NCBI GenBank assembly: GCA_035564115.1
Contig: DATMTN010000015.1
Coordinates: 1 to 28,801 of the forward strand
Direction of reading: 5' to 3'
Source of the DNA: JACMPA01 sp035564115
GTDB taxonomy: Bacteria; Patescibacteriota; Saccharimonadia; Saccharimonadales; UBA4665
DNA: 28,801 bases
In this document: positions 13,944 to 21,605 of the stretch, piece by piece
Numbering within the stretch: position 1 is the stretch's first letter
Layout: each line of letters starts with the position of its first letter
Program-made: the position numbers and the translations under genes
Notes under the pieces: generated by a model
The model's database searches: none
What the model was told of the DNA's origin: nothing
The model's input: only the letters and a program-made list of their open reading frames with translations

Positions 13944-13949
13944 AGTATA
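13944..13949 (-). promoter_or_regulatory. -10 box TATACT, 8 bases before ATG of tsaC
   Basis: GCTATACT-GAGCACAG-ATG on the minus strand; predicted leader of one or two bases. Confidence 0.5.
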
Positions 13950-13983
13950 GCAAGAAATATACTGATTTTAACAGAGGTAGGAG

Positions 13984-14448
13984 TTACTTTTTTGTCGACA
14001 TGTAGGCGAAGACCGTCAGACACGCTAATACGACCATGATGACGACCGTTGCAACTATCGCGCTGCGAGCAGGGTTGTGTGGCTTGGGTACTTTCACGGC
14101 TGCAGGTGTCGGCTGATCTTTCTTTGGCTTGGAGTCAGCTTGTTCAGCTGGCACGTTGGCTTCGGGCTTCGGAGCATCCACGGGTGGAGCGGCTTGCGGC
14201 TCAGGTGAAGCTGCGGCTGTTGGTTCTGCCGGGGTGCTCGAATCTGCCGCAATCTGCTGCGCAATCTCGTCACTGACTGGAGGCACATCACTCGCTGAAT
14301 CAGTCTCTGGTGGCGCTGCCACTACCGGAGGTGTGGCTATAGAAGCAGACTGAGAAGTAGCATCCATGGCTGAATTTGATTGGCGCGGTGCATGCGAATC
14401 CGTAGCCGGATTTACAGAAGTCCCACTCGTGTTCTGATCGTCACCCAT
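13984..14448 (-). CDS. Tail-anchored, proline/alanine-rich low-complexity protein
   Basis: From ATG 14448 the product has 154 residues. Residues 1-125 are disordered: Ser/Thr/Asn-rich first, then Ala/Pro/Glu/Lys-rich (EPTAAASPEPQAAPPVDAPK, KPKKDQPTPAAVKVPKP). A single membrane helix follows at about 131-150 (SAIVATVVIMVVLACLTVFAY) with only STKK after it, so the long N-terminal part should lie in the cytoplasm. A TTG start ten codons further up (14478) would overlap the MutY-like stop; I prefer ATG because TACAAT at 14463-14468 gives a transcript that begins near it. No known domain. It resembles the cytoplasmic tails of the propeller proteins at 16207-20332 in composition. Confidence 0.68.
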   Translation of the reverse strand: MGDDQNTSGTSVNPATDSHAPRQSNSAMDATSQSASIATPPVVAAPPETDSASDVPPVSDEIAQQIAADSSTPAEPTAAASPEPQAAPPVDAPKPEANVPAEQADSKPKKDQPTPAAVKVPKPHNPARSAIVATVVIMVVLACLTVFAYMSTKK

Positions 14449-14474
14449 AATAGTTGTGCTTATTGTAGCACGAC

Positions 14475-15299
14475 TCAATTAGTTAAGTGATACTTCTGGT
14501 TGGTTTTTGCTATCAAACCCTCGGATATAAGATCGGTGAGTACTGATGCCAGGCGTGAATCTGGAATCTGAGGCTCAAACTCGGCTAAAGATAGGTCCTG
14601 AAGCGCCAACAAACGGATAATCTGACCCCGGATTTGACGTTTTGACCCTTCGAACTTCGACTGTTTGATATAGTGTTTACTTAACATGCTAAGCTTTGTC
14701 CCAGATCCTTTCAACCATGAGCCGTAATCCATGAGCGCCCAATACCACTCGCGAGGGTTATCTTGGTCGAGTGTCTCCCCCACTAGTTGTACCACTTCCC
14801 CGTCAGTGACCGCTTCCCTGCCCGGGAAAAAATGGTAAAAATACACTGTTCTAATGTTCGTCTCCACAAATACAACTGGTTTATTGAAAGCATACGCCAG
14901 AATTGCTCCAGCAGTGTTCTTGCCAACTCCGGGTAGCTTGACCAGCTCAGCCTGCGTATCCGGGAATACGCCCGCAAACTGCTGCATAATCATCTTGGCT
15001 GTTTGGTGCAGAAACTTTGCCCGACGATTATAACCAAGTCCGCTCCAGGCAGTGAGCACTGCCGCTAAGCTCGCATCAGCCAACACTTCGACGGTCGGAA
15101 AAAGCTCCAGGAACAGCTGGTATTTTGGCAAAACCCTGTTCACCTGGGTCTGCTGCAACATGAGTTCACTGAGAAGTATCATGTACGGATCAAAGTGCCC
15201 GTCGGCCCCCGCTACACGCCAAGGTAGCTGGTGGCGACCATTCTGGCCGTAGTACTCCCACACTATCTGCCTAAAATCAGTTATCTGCTCGGTGCTCAT
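14475..15299 (-). CDS. MutY-like adenine glycosylase without Fe-S cluster
   Basis: I start at ATG 15299 (274 residues); longer frames begin in the opposite gene. It has LPWR (25-28), SELMLQQTQV with the catalytic Glu45 (44-53), WSGLGYNRRAKFLH (85-98) and the helix-hairpin-helix LPGVGKNTAGAILAYAFN (122-139), all of MutY type. Two features depart. The catalytic Asp of MutY (LDGNVKRV) is Glu146 here (FVETNIRTV), and the four cysteines of the [4Fe-4S] loop are absent, replaced by KGSGTKLSMLSK. The C-terminal NUDIX-like 8-oxoG reader is also missing. It probably removes a damaged or mispaired base, but A:8-oxoG specificity is uncertain. A TACAAT box lies 12 bases before the ATG. Confidence 0.85.
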   Translation of the reverse strand: MSTEQITDFRQIVWEYYGQNGRHQLPWRVAGADGHFDPYMILLSELMLQQTQVNRVLPKYQLFLELFPTVEVLADASLAAVLTAWSGLGYNRRAKFLHQTAKMIMQQFAGVFPDTQAELVKLPGVGKNTAGAILAYAFNKPVVFVETNIRTVYFYHFFPGREAVTDGEVVQLVGETLDQDNPREWYWALMDYGSWLKGSGTKLSMLSKHYIKQSKFEGSKRQIRGQIIRLLALQDLSLAEFEPQIPDSRLASVLTDLISEGLIAKTNQKYHLTN

Positions 15300-15311
15300 C
15301 TTCACTGCTCT

Positions 15312-15349
15312 ATTGTAAACCAACAGTAGTTTGTCTGATGCGGTATACT
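15312..15349. promoter_or_regulatory. Divergent promoter pair for the MutY-like and LssY-domain genes
   Basis: Minus-strand TACAAT at 15317-15312, 12 bases before ATG 15299; plus-strand TATACT at 15344-15349, 8 bases before GTG 15358. Neither has a clear -35. Confidence 0.45.
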
Positions 15350-15357
15350 TAGGTGTT

Positions 15358-16206
15358 GTGATCGGCTTTTTGCTTCGCTCTCTTTGGCGTTTACTGGTTC
15401 TCGCACTAGGCACCGCGCTAGCGTACTTCAGCGCATTTGTAGCGTTCCCTGCTCTGAATAGTGAAATGCCTTTCTTTATTGCCTTACTGCTGTTGTACAT
15501 CGGCATCGCCTACTTTGGTCTGCCGGCACTTATCCGTACCTGGCGACTTATTATTCGGCCAAATCACATTCCCCTCTATACCACGACACCAGACGGTATT
15601 CCTAGCGACCCAGTGAATATTGCCATCATTGCAAAATCACGCAAACATTTTGTGAAGATCATGGAGCAGGCTGGCTGGCACACTGCCGACAAGGCAACCT
15701 TCCGGACAGCACTTCGCGAAGCGTACGCTATCCTGTTTGATAAACCATACCCCAACGCACCATTTAGTCCCTTGTTTCTATTCAACCGTACATTTGATAT
15801 CGGCTTCCAGATACCCCATGGCACAAACGGCAGTCCGAGACATCGGCACCACATTCGCTTCTGGCAACTCATTGACCTAGAAACGCCGAAGGACGATGCT
15901 CATTTTAAATTCTGGTTCAAGCACTTCCGGCGCTTTATTGGTCGCCAGCAAACTGTCTGGATTGGCGCCGCTATTGACGATGTAAATCCCTACGGCATAC
16001 GCTGGTATAATCTCCAGATTACCCACAACACACACCCGCTGCATCACCGGGAACGTGACTTTGTTATCGATAGTTTAAAGAAGACGAAAACTATTAAAAA
16101 TATTAGTGAGATCAAGGCCGGTGAGCCATTCCAAATTCATAGCCAACAGCTGGGGAACAGTTTCGTATGTGATGGTCGGCTCAGCGTTGTTGAGCTAAAG
16201 AACTAG
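15358..16206 (+). CDS. Membrane protein with LssY C-terminal domain
   Basis: Two membrane helices at the N-terminus (RSLWRLLVLALGTALAYF; FFIALLLLYIGIAYFGLPAL) are followed by a cytosolic or external domain with VNIAIIAKSRKHFVKIMEQAGWHTAD, FSPLFLFNRTFDIGFQIPHG, RHRHHIRFWQL and WIGAAIDD. These phrases are the LssY_C domain (GW..AD, P.S.lyLfGR..DlafQ, R.H.RfW), found alone or on DedA/PAP2 proteins; its reaction is unknown. Either ATG 15331 or GTG 15358 could start it. I prefer GTG because the -10 box at 15344-15349 lies between them, giving 282 residues. It ends one base before the opposite propeller gene's stop. Confidence 0.78.
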   Translation: MIGFLLRSLWRLLVLALGTALAYFSAFVAFPALNSEMPFFIALLLLYIGIAYFGLPALIRTWRLIIRPNHIPLYTTTPDGIPSDPVNIAIIAKSRKHFVKIMEQAGWHTADKATFRTALREAYAILFDKPYPNAPFSPLFLFNRTFDIGFQIPHGTNGSPRHRHHIRFWQLIDLETPKDDAHFKFWFKHFRRFIGRQQTVWIGAAIDDVNPYGIRWYNLQITHNTHPLHHRERDFVIDSLKKTKTIKNISEIKAGEPFQIHSQQLGNSFVCDGRLSVVELKN

Positions 16207-18441
16207 TTACTGTTGGTGCCAGGGGCTAATGCCTGGAGTATCGTACACGTCACTGACCTTGGTAGGCGTGCCCCCTGCTATCGTAATAGCGTAGTCGCTT
16301 GTGTCACTGCGATAGACGAGCGTTGTATTGTTCAGCCAGTGTAGCGGATAGCTCCCGCCACTCGCCAACAGCGTCGTTTCCTTAGCAGTCTTCGTATCGT
16401 ATAGAACCAGCTGTTTTGCTGCATTACTATACACGCTGTGTGCGCCATCTGGGCTATCCACATACTGCCGGCCATCACCCTGGCTCACCGTATTTGTCTG
16501 AGTAGCTTGCGAACCGCCGAGTTCGTAACTATACCATTTATCGACACTCGAGAGGATGATCGTACTGTAGCTAACCCGAGTGATGGCAGCAATTTCATGC
16601 GCCAGAATAACTGTCTTGCCGGCACCGTCTGACTGAATTTTGGCAAACTCGCCGCTGCCCGAGGCACTCGAAGCTGTCGCATAATACAGCGTACCGTGAG
16701 CGGCCAGTACGTCATTTAGATAGTTGGCGTGGTCGAGTATAAGCCGTTTCTTGGTAGCAGTGTTGTATGAGATAAGTTGGTAACGATTGGCATCGGTCGT
16801 GTTCGTACTATCTGAGTAGGTCACATACATGATTGTGTTCCCTGCCCAGCCGACTAGTTTAATATGATCGGCCGTATCGCTGACATTAGTCGTACCATCT
16901 GCCACCGTAACAAATGTGAGCGACTGCTGGTAATCACCGCTAGCATTCGCTTTGCCGTCACGTGTCGAGACCAATGCAGCTACTGTATTTGCGGGGTTCG
17001 TGCTGAGAGCGAGGCTGTCCCCCGACTCCTTGCCGGTGCCTGCAAGTACCAACTGCTCATGCTGGCCAGTCACATCATTCTTGTATAAGTTATAGATGCC
17101 TGCGCGCCGGGCAAGATAGACATCAGTTCCGGCAGGCTGAATATTCTGTGACGGTTTGGCAGTCGCAGTATTCGAGTTTACCACGGAGCTGGCCGTAGGC
17201 TGTTTGGCATTGTCGAGGCCGACAAGCTTCAGGGCTTTGTGACGCAGAGTCGGTACAGCACCGACAGCTACGATCGCGGCCAGAACCCCGATTATAATCG
17301 CCCACTTTACTGTCTTTACCAGACCACTCAGTAACTGCCGTGCTGTATCGCTGTGCTTGCTTGGGGTTTTGGTTTCAAATGCCTGCGCAATAGCTTCGTC
17401 TTCACTGAGCTCAGCAGCCTCTTGCTCTTCTTGCCGTGGTTCACCCGGTTTCTTTGGCCGAATTGGGACCTCTGCTCGCTTGAATTGGATAGGCCCCTCT
17501 GGTGGACGGTATTTCTTGTCGTCAGTGCCCGTTTGCGAAGCTTCGTCAGCCTTTGGTGGCTCCTCGGACGCTGCTGGTTTGTCGGGTTCAACAGCGACTG
17601 TCACTTCTTCGGCTGGTTCAGGTATTTCCTCGACAGCTACTTCAATAGTCTGCGCAGGGTCAGGCTCTCCATCTGCAAGCTCAGCTTCGACATTATCTGA
17701 AGTATTTTCTGGAGCTTTGGCAGTCTCCTCTTCTGGTTCTTCATCGTGTACGATAGTGATTTTCTTGGCAACCGCAGGAGTGGCTAGTGGCTCTGTGTTT
17801 TCAGTACCGTCATCAGCAGTTGCTGCGGCACCAATCGGGGCTGCACTGTGCTTAAGAATAAGCGGTGGTGCGCCTTGATCGGAGTCTTCGCTCGTTTCTG
17901 CCGAGACATCAGGTTCTTGCACAGTCGAAGTGTCTTCCTCGGAGCTCTGACCTACTTCAACAGCGTCTTTCGTCACCAGCTGCTCCTCGGCAGCCATGGC
18001 TGAGGCGGTAATTGCATCTGCCTTAGTCTCCAAGTCATCCGCAGGCTCATCAGCAATTGTAACTTTTAGCTTCTTCGAGGACTTTTTGGCGGCGGCTTTG
18101 GGCTTTGGTGCTGGTTTTGCCGGCACATCCTCGGGCTCATCGTGATGTTTGATAGTGATTTTCTTGGCTGCCGGCTTTGGCTGCTCGGCTTTCGGCTGGG
18201 TTGGCGTAGAAGCATCGGACTCTTCATCGTCAGCAAACTTCGTCACAATTTTAGTTACTGTCGGTGCGGAGTCAGCTTGTAGGGTAGCCGGCTTAGATGC
18301 TGGGACCTCAGCAGGTGCAGTCTCATCGGGCACGTTTGGATCCAGCATCTTATCGACCCGAACTTCGAGTCGATGCTCTTCCTCTGGTGTGAGCGGCTGC
18401 TCGGCACCATCCCCCACCACTGTTATTTTCTTGTTTGCCAT
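16207..18441 (-). CDS. Large single-pass protein with low-complexity cytoplasmic tail and external TolB-like propeller
   Basis: The 744-residue product has three parts: a cytoplasmic tail (1-375) very rich in E, D, P, A and K; one membrane helix at about 378-398 (TVKWAIIIGVLAAIVAVGAV); and an external domain (about 435-744) built of short beta units (e.g. DVYLARRAGIYNLYKNDV, IKLVGWAGNTIMYVTY, GGSYPLHWLNNTTLVYR), read as a TolB/WD-like propeller. The tail repeats KKITV/I-acidic-EP: near residues 4, 93, 123 and 226. It shares LAGTGKE and LVGW.G with the next gene, so the two are paralogous. AAGGA precedes the ATG by 8 bases. Role unknown; surface sensing or adhesion is a reasonable guess. Its stop abuts the LssY gene's stop. 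Confidence 0.78.
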   Translation of the reverse strand: MANKKITVVGDGAEQPLTPEEEHRLEVRVDKMLDPNVPDETAPAEVPASKPATLQADSAPTVTKIVTKFADDEESDASTPTQPKAEQPKPAAKKITIKHHDEPEDVPAKPAPKPKAAAKKSSKKLKVTIADEPADDLETKADAITASAMAAEEQLVTKDAVEVGQSSEEDTSTVQEPDVSAETSEDSDQGAPPLILKHSAAPIGAAATADDGTENTEPLATPAVAKKITIVHDEEPEEETAKAPENTSDNVEAELADGEPDPAQTIEVAVEEIPEPAEEVTVAVEPDKPAASEEPPKADEASQTGTDDKKYRPPEGPIQFKRAEVPIRPKKPGEPRQEEQEAAELSEDEAIAQAFETKTPSKHSDTARQLLSGLVKTVKWAIIIGVLAAIVAVGAVPTLRHKALKLVGLDNAKQPTASSVVNSNTATAKPSQNIQPAGTDVYLARRAGIYNLYKNDVTGQHEQLVLAGTGKESGDSLALSTNPANTVAALVSTRDGKANASGDYQQSLTFVTVADGTTNVSDTADHIKLVGWAGNTIMYVTYSDSTNTTDANRYQLISYNTATKKRLILDHANYLNDVLAAHGTLYYATASSASGSGEFAKIQSDGAGKTVILAHEIAAITRVSYSTIILSSVDKWYSYELGGSQATQTNTVSQGDGRQYVDSPDGAHSVYSNAAKQLVLYDTKTAKETTLLASGGSYPLHWLNNTTLVYRSDTSDYAITIAGGTPTKVSDVYDTPGISPWHQQ

Positions 18442-18487
18442 TTCGGTAATCCTTATCTAGTAGGATACCAGAAAACTAAGGTGTTAC

Positions 18488-20332
18488 CTAGATTCCACCA
18501 TAACCGCCACCATAACCTCTGTATGTCAGTTGGGGTTTGTAGTAGTCTGTAATCTTAACTGGCTGCGTAGAGCCATCGGTCGGCATCACATACAGCTCAC
18601 TGCCGTTTTTGGAAACGAGCAGATAGTTATCGCTGTACCAGCCATAGGGCACATAGTTACTAAGCGTAGCGATTTGTTTGCCGGCTGCGCCTTCGTTATT
18701 GCCCACCAGGAGCGTATTTTTATTGTCACGCACATCGCTCCAGAAAGTCGCTTTGCCAGATGGTGATACGAGGTAGGTTGGGTATGGCTTGTTCCAGGTA
18801 TCGTCCGTAACATCATTCCTCTGGGTGATAGTGCCCTCTTCATAGGCGTAGTAGGTAGTAGTACTACCGTTTGGTACCTGCACATAGACACTATAGGGTT
18901 CGTACTGCGAGAGACTCACTGCATAGGCATAGCTCGTACCAGTGGGCACCGCAAAGTCTTTTATTGACTTCTTGCTCGAACCATCCGGGTGAACACTGTA
19001 GAGTGTGCTTGACTTACCACTCAGGTGGTCTGGCAACTGGCTCGAATACCAGTTCTTTGCGTATACCACTTCGTTATTGAGCAATGCAATCGTTGAGAAG
19101 TTTTGGAAGCCATAATCGTAGGTGCTGGTACCTTCACCCTGAGTCTGATCGAGTGTATAGAGTTTGCCCCCAGCCGCATCGTAGCTTTTCAGCACCTGTG
19201 CTCCAGACTGCCAGCTCGTAATATTACTGCGCTGCGTCTCGTAGACGAACGTACTACCGCTCCAACCAACCAAGCTAAAGGTTGCGTTAGCATTGCCCCC
19301 GTCGATATTCGTTACATCATCACTACTCGTGTTGATGAGATAGACCCCTTGGTTGCCATCTCGCTTAGAGAGTAACGCTAGGTACTTCCAATCACGCGAG
19401 GCCAGCAGTGATGTGCTCCCAGCGTCTTCCTTGCCCGTACCAGCCAAAACTGTCTTGCGGTTTTTGCCGTCCAGATCCGTCTTGACCACATCGATGTTGC
19501 CGCTCAAGTTAGACAAGAAATACAGCTTACCGGTAGGCGTAATCTTGAATTTATTAGTCGTAACCGCCCGGGAGGTAATCAGCACACTTACTGAAGTATC
19601 ATTGTAGCCGTTGAGTCGGATTGTTGCCTTGGCGTCAGTACCCTTGGCGGGCAGTACGAGTGTAGCCATACCCTGTTTATCAGTCTTGGCACTACTCCCA
19701 GAAGCAGTAATGACGGCGTCTTCGAGTGGTTTGCCACTAATGTAATCTGTGATCGTGATTGGCACTTGGCGTCCAGTCGCAACTGGTCCTACTTTGAGCG
19801 ACGGGTTACCAGTAACTCCTACGAATACCGAACTATCATAATCTTTGTAGTACTTTTTAGAGATCTTAACCGAGTGCTTGCCTACTTTGAGCTTTAAGAG
19901 AGCTTGACCGTGGTTATCAGTCTCGATGGTTTTACCATCTACCGTGACGGCAGCTGTCGTGACTGGTTGTCCGGTGGCGCTATCTGTCACGATGACCGGT
20001 ACGTTCTTCTTCAGTGCTAAGCCAAGAATCGGATAGCGGGTAAATGGTACGCCCAGCAGTAGCACGAGTAGCGCAATCACACTGACCGGAATAGTCCACT
20101 TTTTCTTTGCCCAATAAGCACGCGCTAGCTTCTTTAGTCGCGGGAATTTCTCGGGATCAGCTTCTTGCGCAGCCTGAGCATTTTCCTTCCACTTAGCTTC
20201 AGGAGACGGCTCCACTACATGCACGTCTTCCTTTGCTAAATCCTCAGCTGCCGTCTCTGTAACCGGCTCGCTTGATCCTGTAGCCTGTTGTTCAGCATCG
20301 CCCACTGGCGGCTGAGATGTCTCGTCTGCCAT
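18488..20332 (-). CDS. Large single-pass protein with two Ig-like/PEGA-type domains and external TolB-like propeller
   Basis: The 614-residue product has a short acidic cytoplasmic tail (1-75), one membrane helix (about 79-97), two beta-sandwich domains of carboxypeptidase-regulatory/PEGA type (about 110-182: VIVTDSATGQPVTTAAVTVDG, ALLKLKVGKHSVKISKKYY; about 188-262: ITITDYISGKPLEDAVITAS), and a propeller (about 267-600: KLYFLSNLSGNIDVVKTDLDG, FSLVGWSGSTFVYET, YLVSPSGKATFWSD). It ends with Gly/Tyr repeats (YRGYGGGYGGI). LAGTGKE and LVGW.G are shared with the protein at 16207-18441, 46 bases downstream, so they likely form a tandem duplication. GAGGA ribosome site and TATAGA box upstream. Function unknown. 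Confidence 0.8.
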   Translation of the reverse strand: MADETSQPPVGDAEQQATGSSEPVTETAAEDLAKEDVHVVEPSPEAKWKENAQAAQEADPEKFPRLKKLARAYWAKKKWTIPVSVIALLVLLLGVPFTRYPILGLALKKNVPVIVTDSATGQPVTTAAVTVDGKTIETDNHGQALLKLKVGKHSVKISKKYYKDYDSSVFVGVTGNPSLKVGPVATGRQVPITITDYISGKPLEDAVITASGSSAKTDKQGMATLVLPAKGTDAKATIRLNGYNDTSVSVLITSRAVTTNKFKITPTGKLYFLSNLSGNIDVVKTDLDGKNRKTVLAGTGKEDAGSTSLLASRDWKYLALLSKRDGNQGVYLINTSSDDVTNIDGGNANATFSLVGWSGSTFVYETQRSNITSWQSGAQVLKSYDAAGGKLYTLDQTQGEGTSTYDYGFQNFSTIALLNNEVVYAKNWYSSQLPDHLSGKSSTLYSVHPDGSSKKSIKDFAVPTGTSYAYAVSLSQYEPYSVYVQVPNGSTTTYYAYEEGTITQRNDVTDDTWNKPYPTYLVSPSGKATFWSDVRDNKNTLLVGNNEGAAGKQIATLSNYVPYGWYSDNYLLVSKNGSELYVMPTDGSTQPVKITDYYKPQLTYRGYGGGYGGI

Positions 20333-20477
20333 ACCTATCCTCGTTTTCGCTTACGCTTCTTCTATAGAGTGAGTGTATCAAAAAACGATGACAAAAACAG
20401 CCCTGTTCAGGACCATAGAAAATATTACTGACTGCATGCAACACCCAACGTACTATAAGGCAATATAGGAGGATGCC

Positions 20478-20555
20478 ATGAGTGATGACAAAAACGACAA
20501 GCCCAAGAAACACCGCCTGGTAAAAGGCATTGTACGCAGCTTTTTCTTTGACTAG
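20478..20555 (+). CDS. 25-residue basic peptide, unknown function
   Basis: A perfect AGGAGG lies five bases before ATG 20478, and the 25-codon frame ends with TAG at 20553. The peptide is polar and basic first (MSDDKNDKPKKHRLVKG) and hydrophobic at the end (IVRSFFFD). A TACTAT box at about 20451-20456, with TGACTG 16 bases before it, could drive it. The next gene starts 18 bases later from its own -10 box. The ribosome site is the best in the window, which argues for a real peptide. No family recognised; it could instead be a leader peptide. Confidence 0.5.
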   Translation: MSDDKNDKPKKHRLVKGIVRSFFFD

Positions 20556-20561
20556 ATTTGT

Positions 20562-20567
20562 TACAAT
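20562..20567 (+). promoter_or_regulatory. -10 box TACAAT, 6 bases before ATG of the AlkA-like gene
   Basis: TTACAAT-CTGGGC-ATG; predicted leaderless start, seven bases after the stop of the 25-residue frame. Confidence 0.55.
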
Positions 20568-20573
20568 CTGGGC

Positions 20574-21212
20574 ATGAGCTCAATCGCAAATGATGCCACC
20601 CTAACAGCTGCTGTAGAGCATCTAAAGAAGCACGACCCACTACTCGGAAGTGTGATTGAACGGTATGGCCCATGTACTATCAGACCACATCATAACTATT
20701 ATCAGGAGCTGGTCGACAGCATCATTAGCCAACAGCTGAGCGTACATGCAGCGCGTGCTATTGAACAGCGCTTCCGAGATTTATTTGGCGGTGCATTCCC
20801 AACCGCTGAACAGATTTTGACAACCGACGTCGAGACACTTCGGAGGCTTGGTTTTTCTCGAGCCAAGGGAAATTATGTATTAGATTTGGCACAGCATATT
20901 GTCGATGGCAAGATAAAGTTTGATCATTTTGATTCGCTTTCCAATGAGGAAGTTATGGCGGAGCTCCTACCCGTCAAAGGCATTGGTGAGTGGACTGTTC
21001 ATATGTTCTTGATGTTCTGTATGGGTCGGCTGGATGTACTGCCCGTTGGTGATCTAGGGATTCGCAACGGCGTTCGCAAACTCTACGGCCTAGAAGAGGT
21101 GCCCTCTCCTACCCAAGTCACCGAAATCGCTACCCAAAACAATTGGCACCCCTACGAGTCGGTAGCCAGCTGGTATATTTGGCAAAGCCTGGATAACAAG
21201 CCAGCGCTCTAG
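20574..21212 (+). CDS. AlkA-type DNA-3-methyladenine glycosylase II (HhH-GPD)
   Basis: The 212-residue product has the HhH-GPD fold: DSIISQQLSVHAARAIEQRF (48-67, the QQLS entry motif), the hairpin LLPVKGIGEWTVHMFLMFCMGR (131-152) and the catalytic aspartate Asp160 in LPVGDLGIRNGVRK. GIGEWTA-type hairpins and PxxDLG are the AlkA/MagIII-like signature; there is no Fe-S motif. It removes alkylated purines from DNA to start base-excision repair. It is shorter than E. coli AlkA (282) because the N-terminal TBP-like domain is absent, as in many bacterial MAG proteins. It is one of two HhH-GPD glycosylases in the window. Confidence 0.92.
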   Translation: MSSIANDATLTAAVEHLKKHDPLLGSVIERYGPCTIRPHHNYYQELVDSIISQQLSVHAARAIEQRFRDLFGGAFPTAEQILTTDVETLRRLGFSRAKGNYVLDLAQHIVDGKIKFDHFDSLSNEEVMAELLPVKGIGEWTVHMFLMFCMGRLDVLPVGDLGIRNGVRKLYGLEEVPSPTQVTEIATQNNWHPYESVASWYIWQSLDNKPAL

Positions 21213-21219
21213 GTTAGCT

Positions 21220-21585
21220 CTATTGTTCTTCGACGAAGAATAGGGCTACAGCCATACACAGTAGGCCGAAGTCGCGAAATGTTATGAGTAGCGTATTCAG
21301 ATTGAATATGATTATCCCAGCCAGCAGTACCACCGATAGGGCTGCTGCACCCCGTACGTACTTGCCTACCAGTAGCCAGCCAGCCACTGCGATCTGGAGC
21401 ACGGAAATTGCGTCGAGCGAAACCTTGGCATCAACAAATTTGGTCGTAAAGTGCGGTACAAAATATATCCAGGCACTCGGCTCACGAAAGGCGCCGATTG
21501 CAGCGTACAGAAAACAGGCTGCCAGGCCGATTCGCAACAGCCATGACACGACCTCACTGTTTGTTCGTTTAGTTTTTAGCCTCAT
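21220..21585 (-). CDS. DoxX-like four-TM membrane protein
   Basis: The 121-residue product has four hydrophobic segments (about 14-30, 58-74, 81-100, 102-117). The first helix, LLRIGLAACFLYAAIGAFREP, and WIYFVPHF resemble the DoxX/DoxD-like family (LRxxLGxxFLxaGxxKl). The family is linked to quinone or redox-associated membrane proteins, mostly without proven function. TATACT lies six bases before ATG 21585. The box overlaps a plus-strand TATACT, so the two transcripts diverge from one 8-base palindrome. The gene is convergent with the AlkA-like gene (7-base gap). Confidence 0.65.
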   Translation of the reverse strand: MRLKTKRTNSEVVSWLLRIGLAACFLYAAIGAFREPSAWIYFVPHFTTKFVDAKVSLDAISVLQIAVAGWLLVGKYVRGAAALSVVLLAGIIIFNLNTLLITFRDFGLLCMAVALFFVEEQ

Positions 21586-21591
21586 GCAGAT

Positions 21592-21599
21592 AGTATACT
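21592..21599. promoter_or_regulatory. Bidirectional -10 element AGTATACT
   Basis: The palindrome GTATAC gives TATACT on both strands (minus 21597-21592, six bases before ATG 21585; plus 21594-21599, start about 21606). It would launch the DoxX-like mRNA without leader and the long leader RNA in the other direction. Confidence 0.5.
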
Positions 21600-21605
21600 G
21601 CTTAT

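Noticed and set aside
15300..15506. 69-residue N-terminal extension of the MutY-like protein
   Set aside because: It lies over the divergent gene and promoter; homology starts at about MSTEQITDFRQ (15299).
17353..17878. Long plus-strand frames (115 and 173 residues) opposite the propeller gene
   Set aside because: They mirror the low-complexity E/P/A-rich tail, giving Ser/Gly/Phe-rich sequence with no start signals.
20396..20422. Terminator in front of the 614-residue propeller gene
   Set aside because: GTCCT/AGGGC with TGTTTTTG on the minus strand is short, and no gene lies upstream of it on that strand that needs ending.
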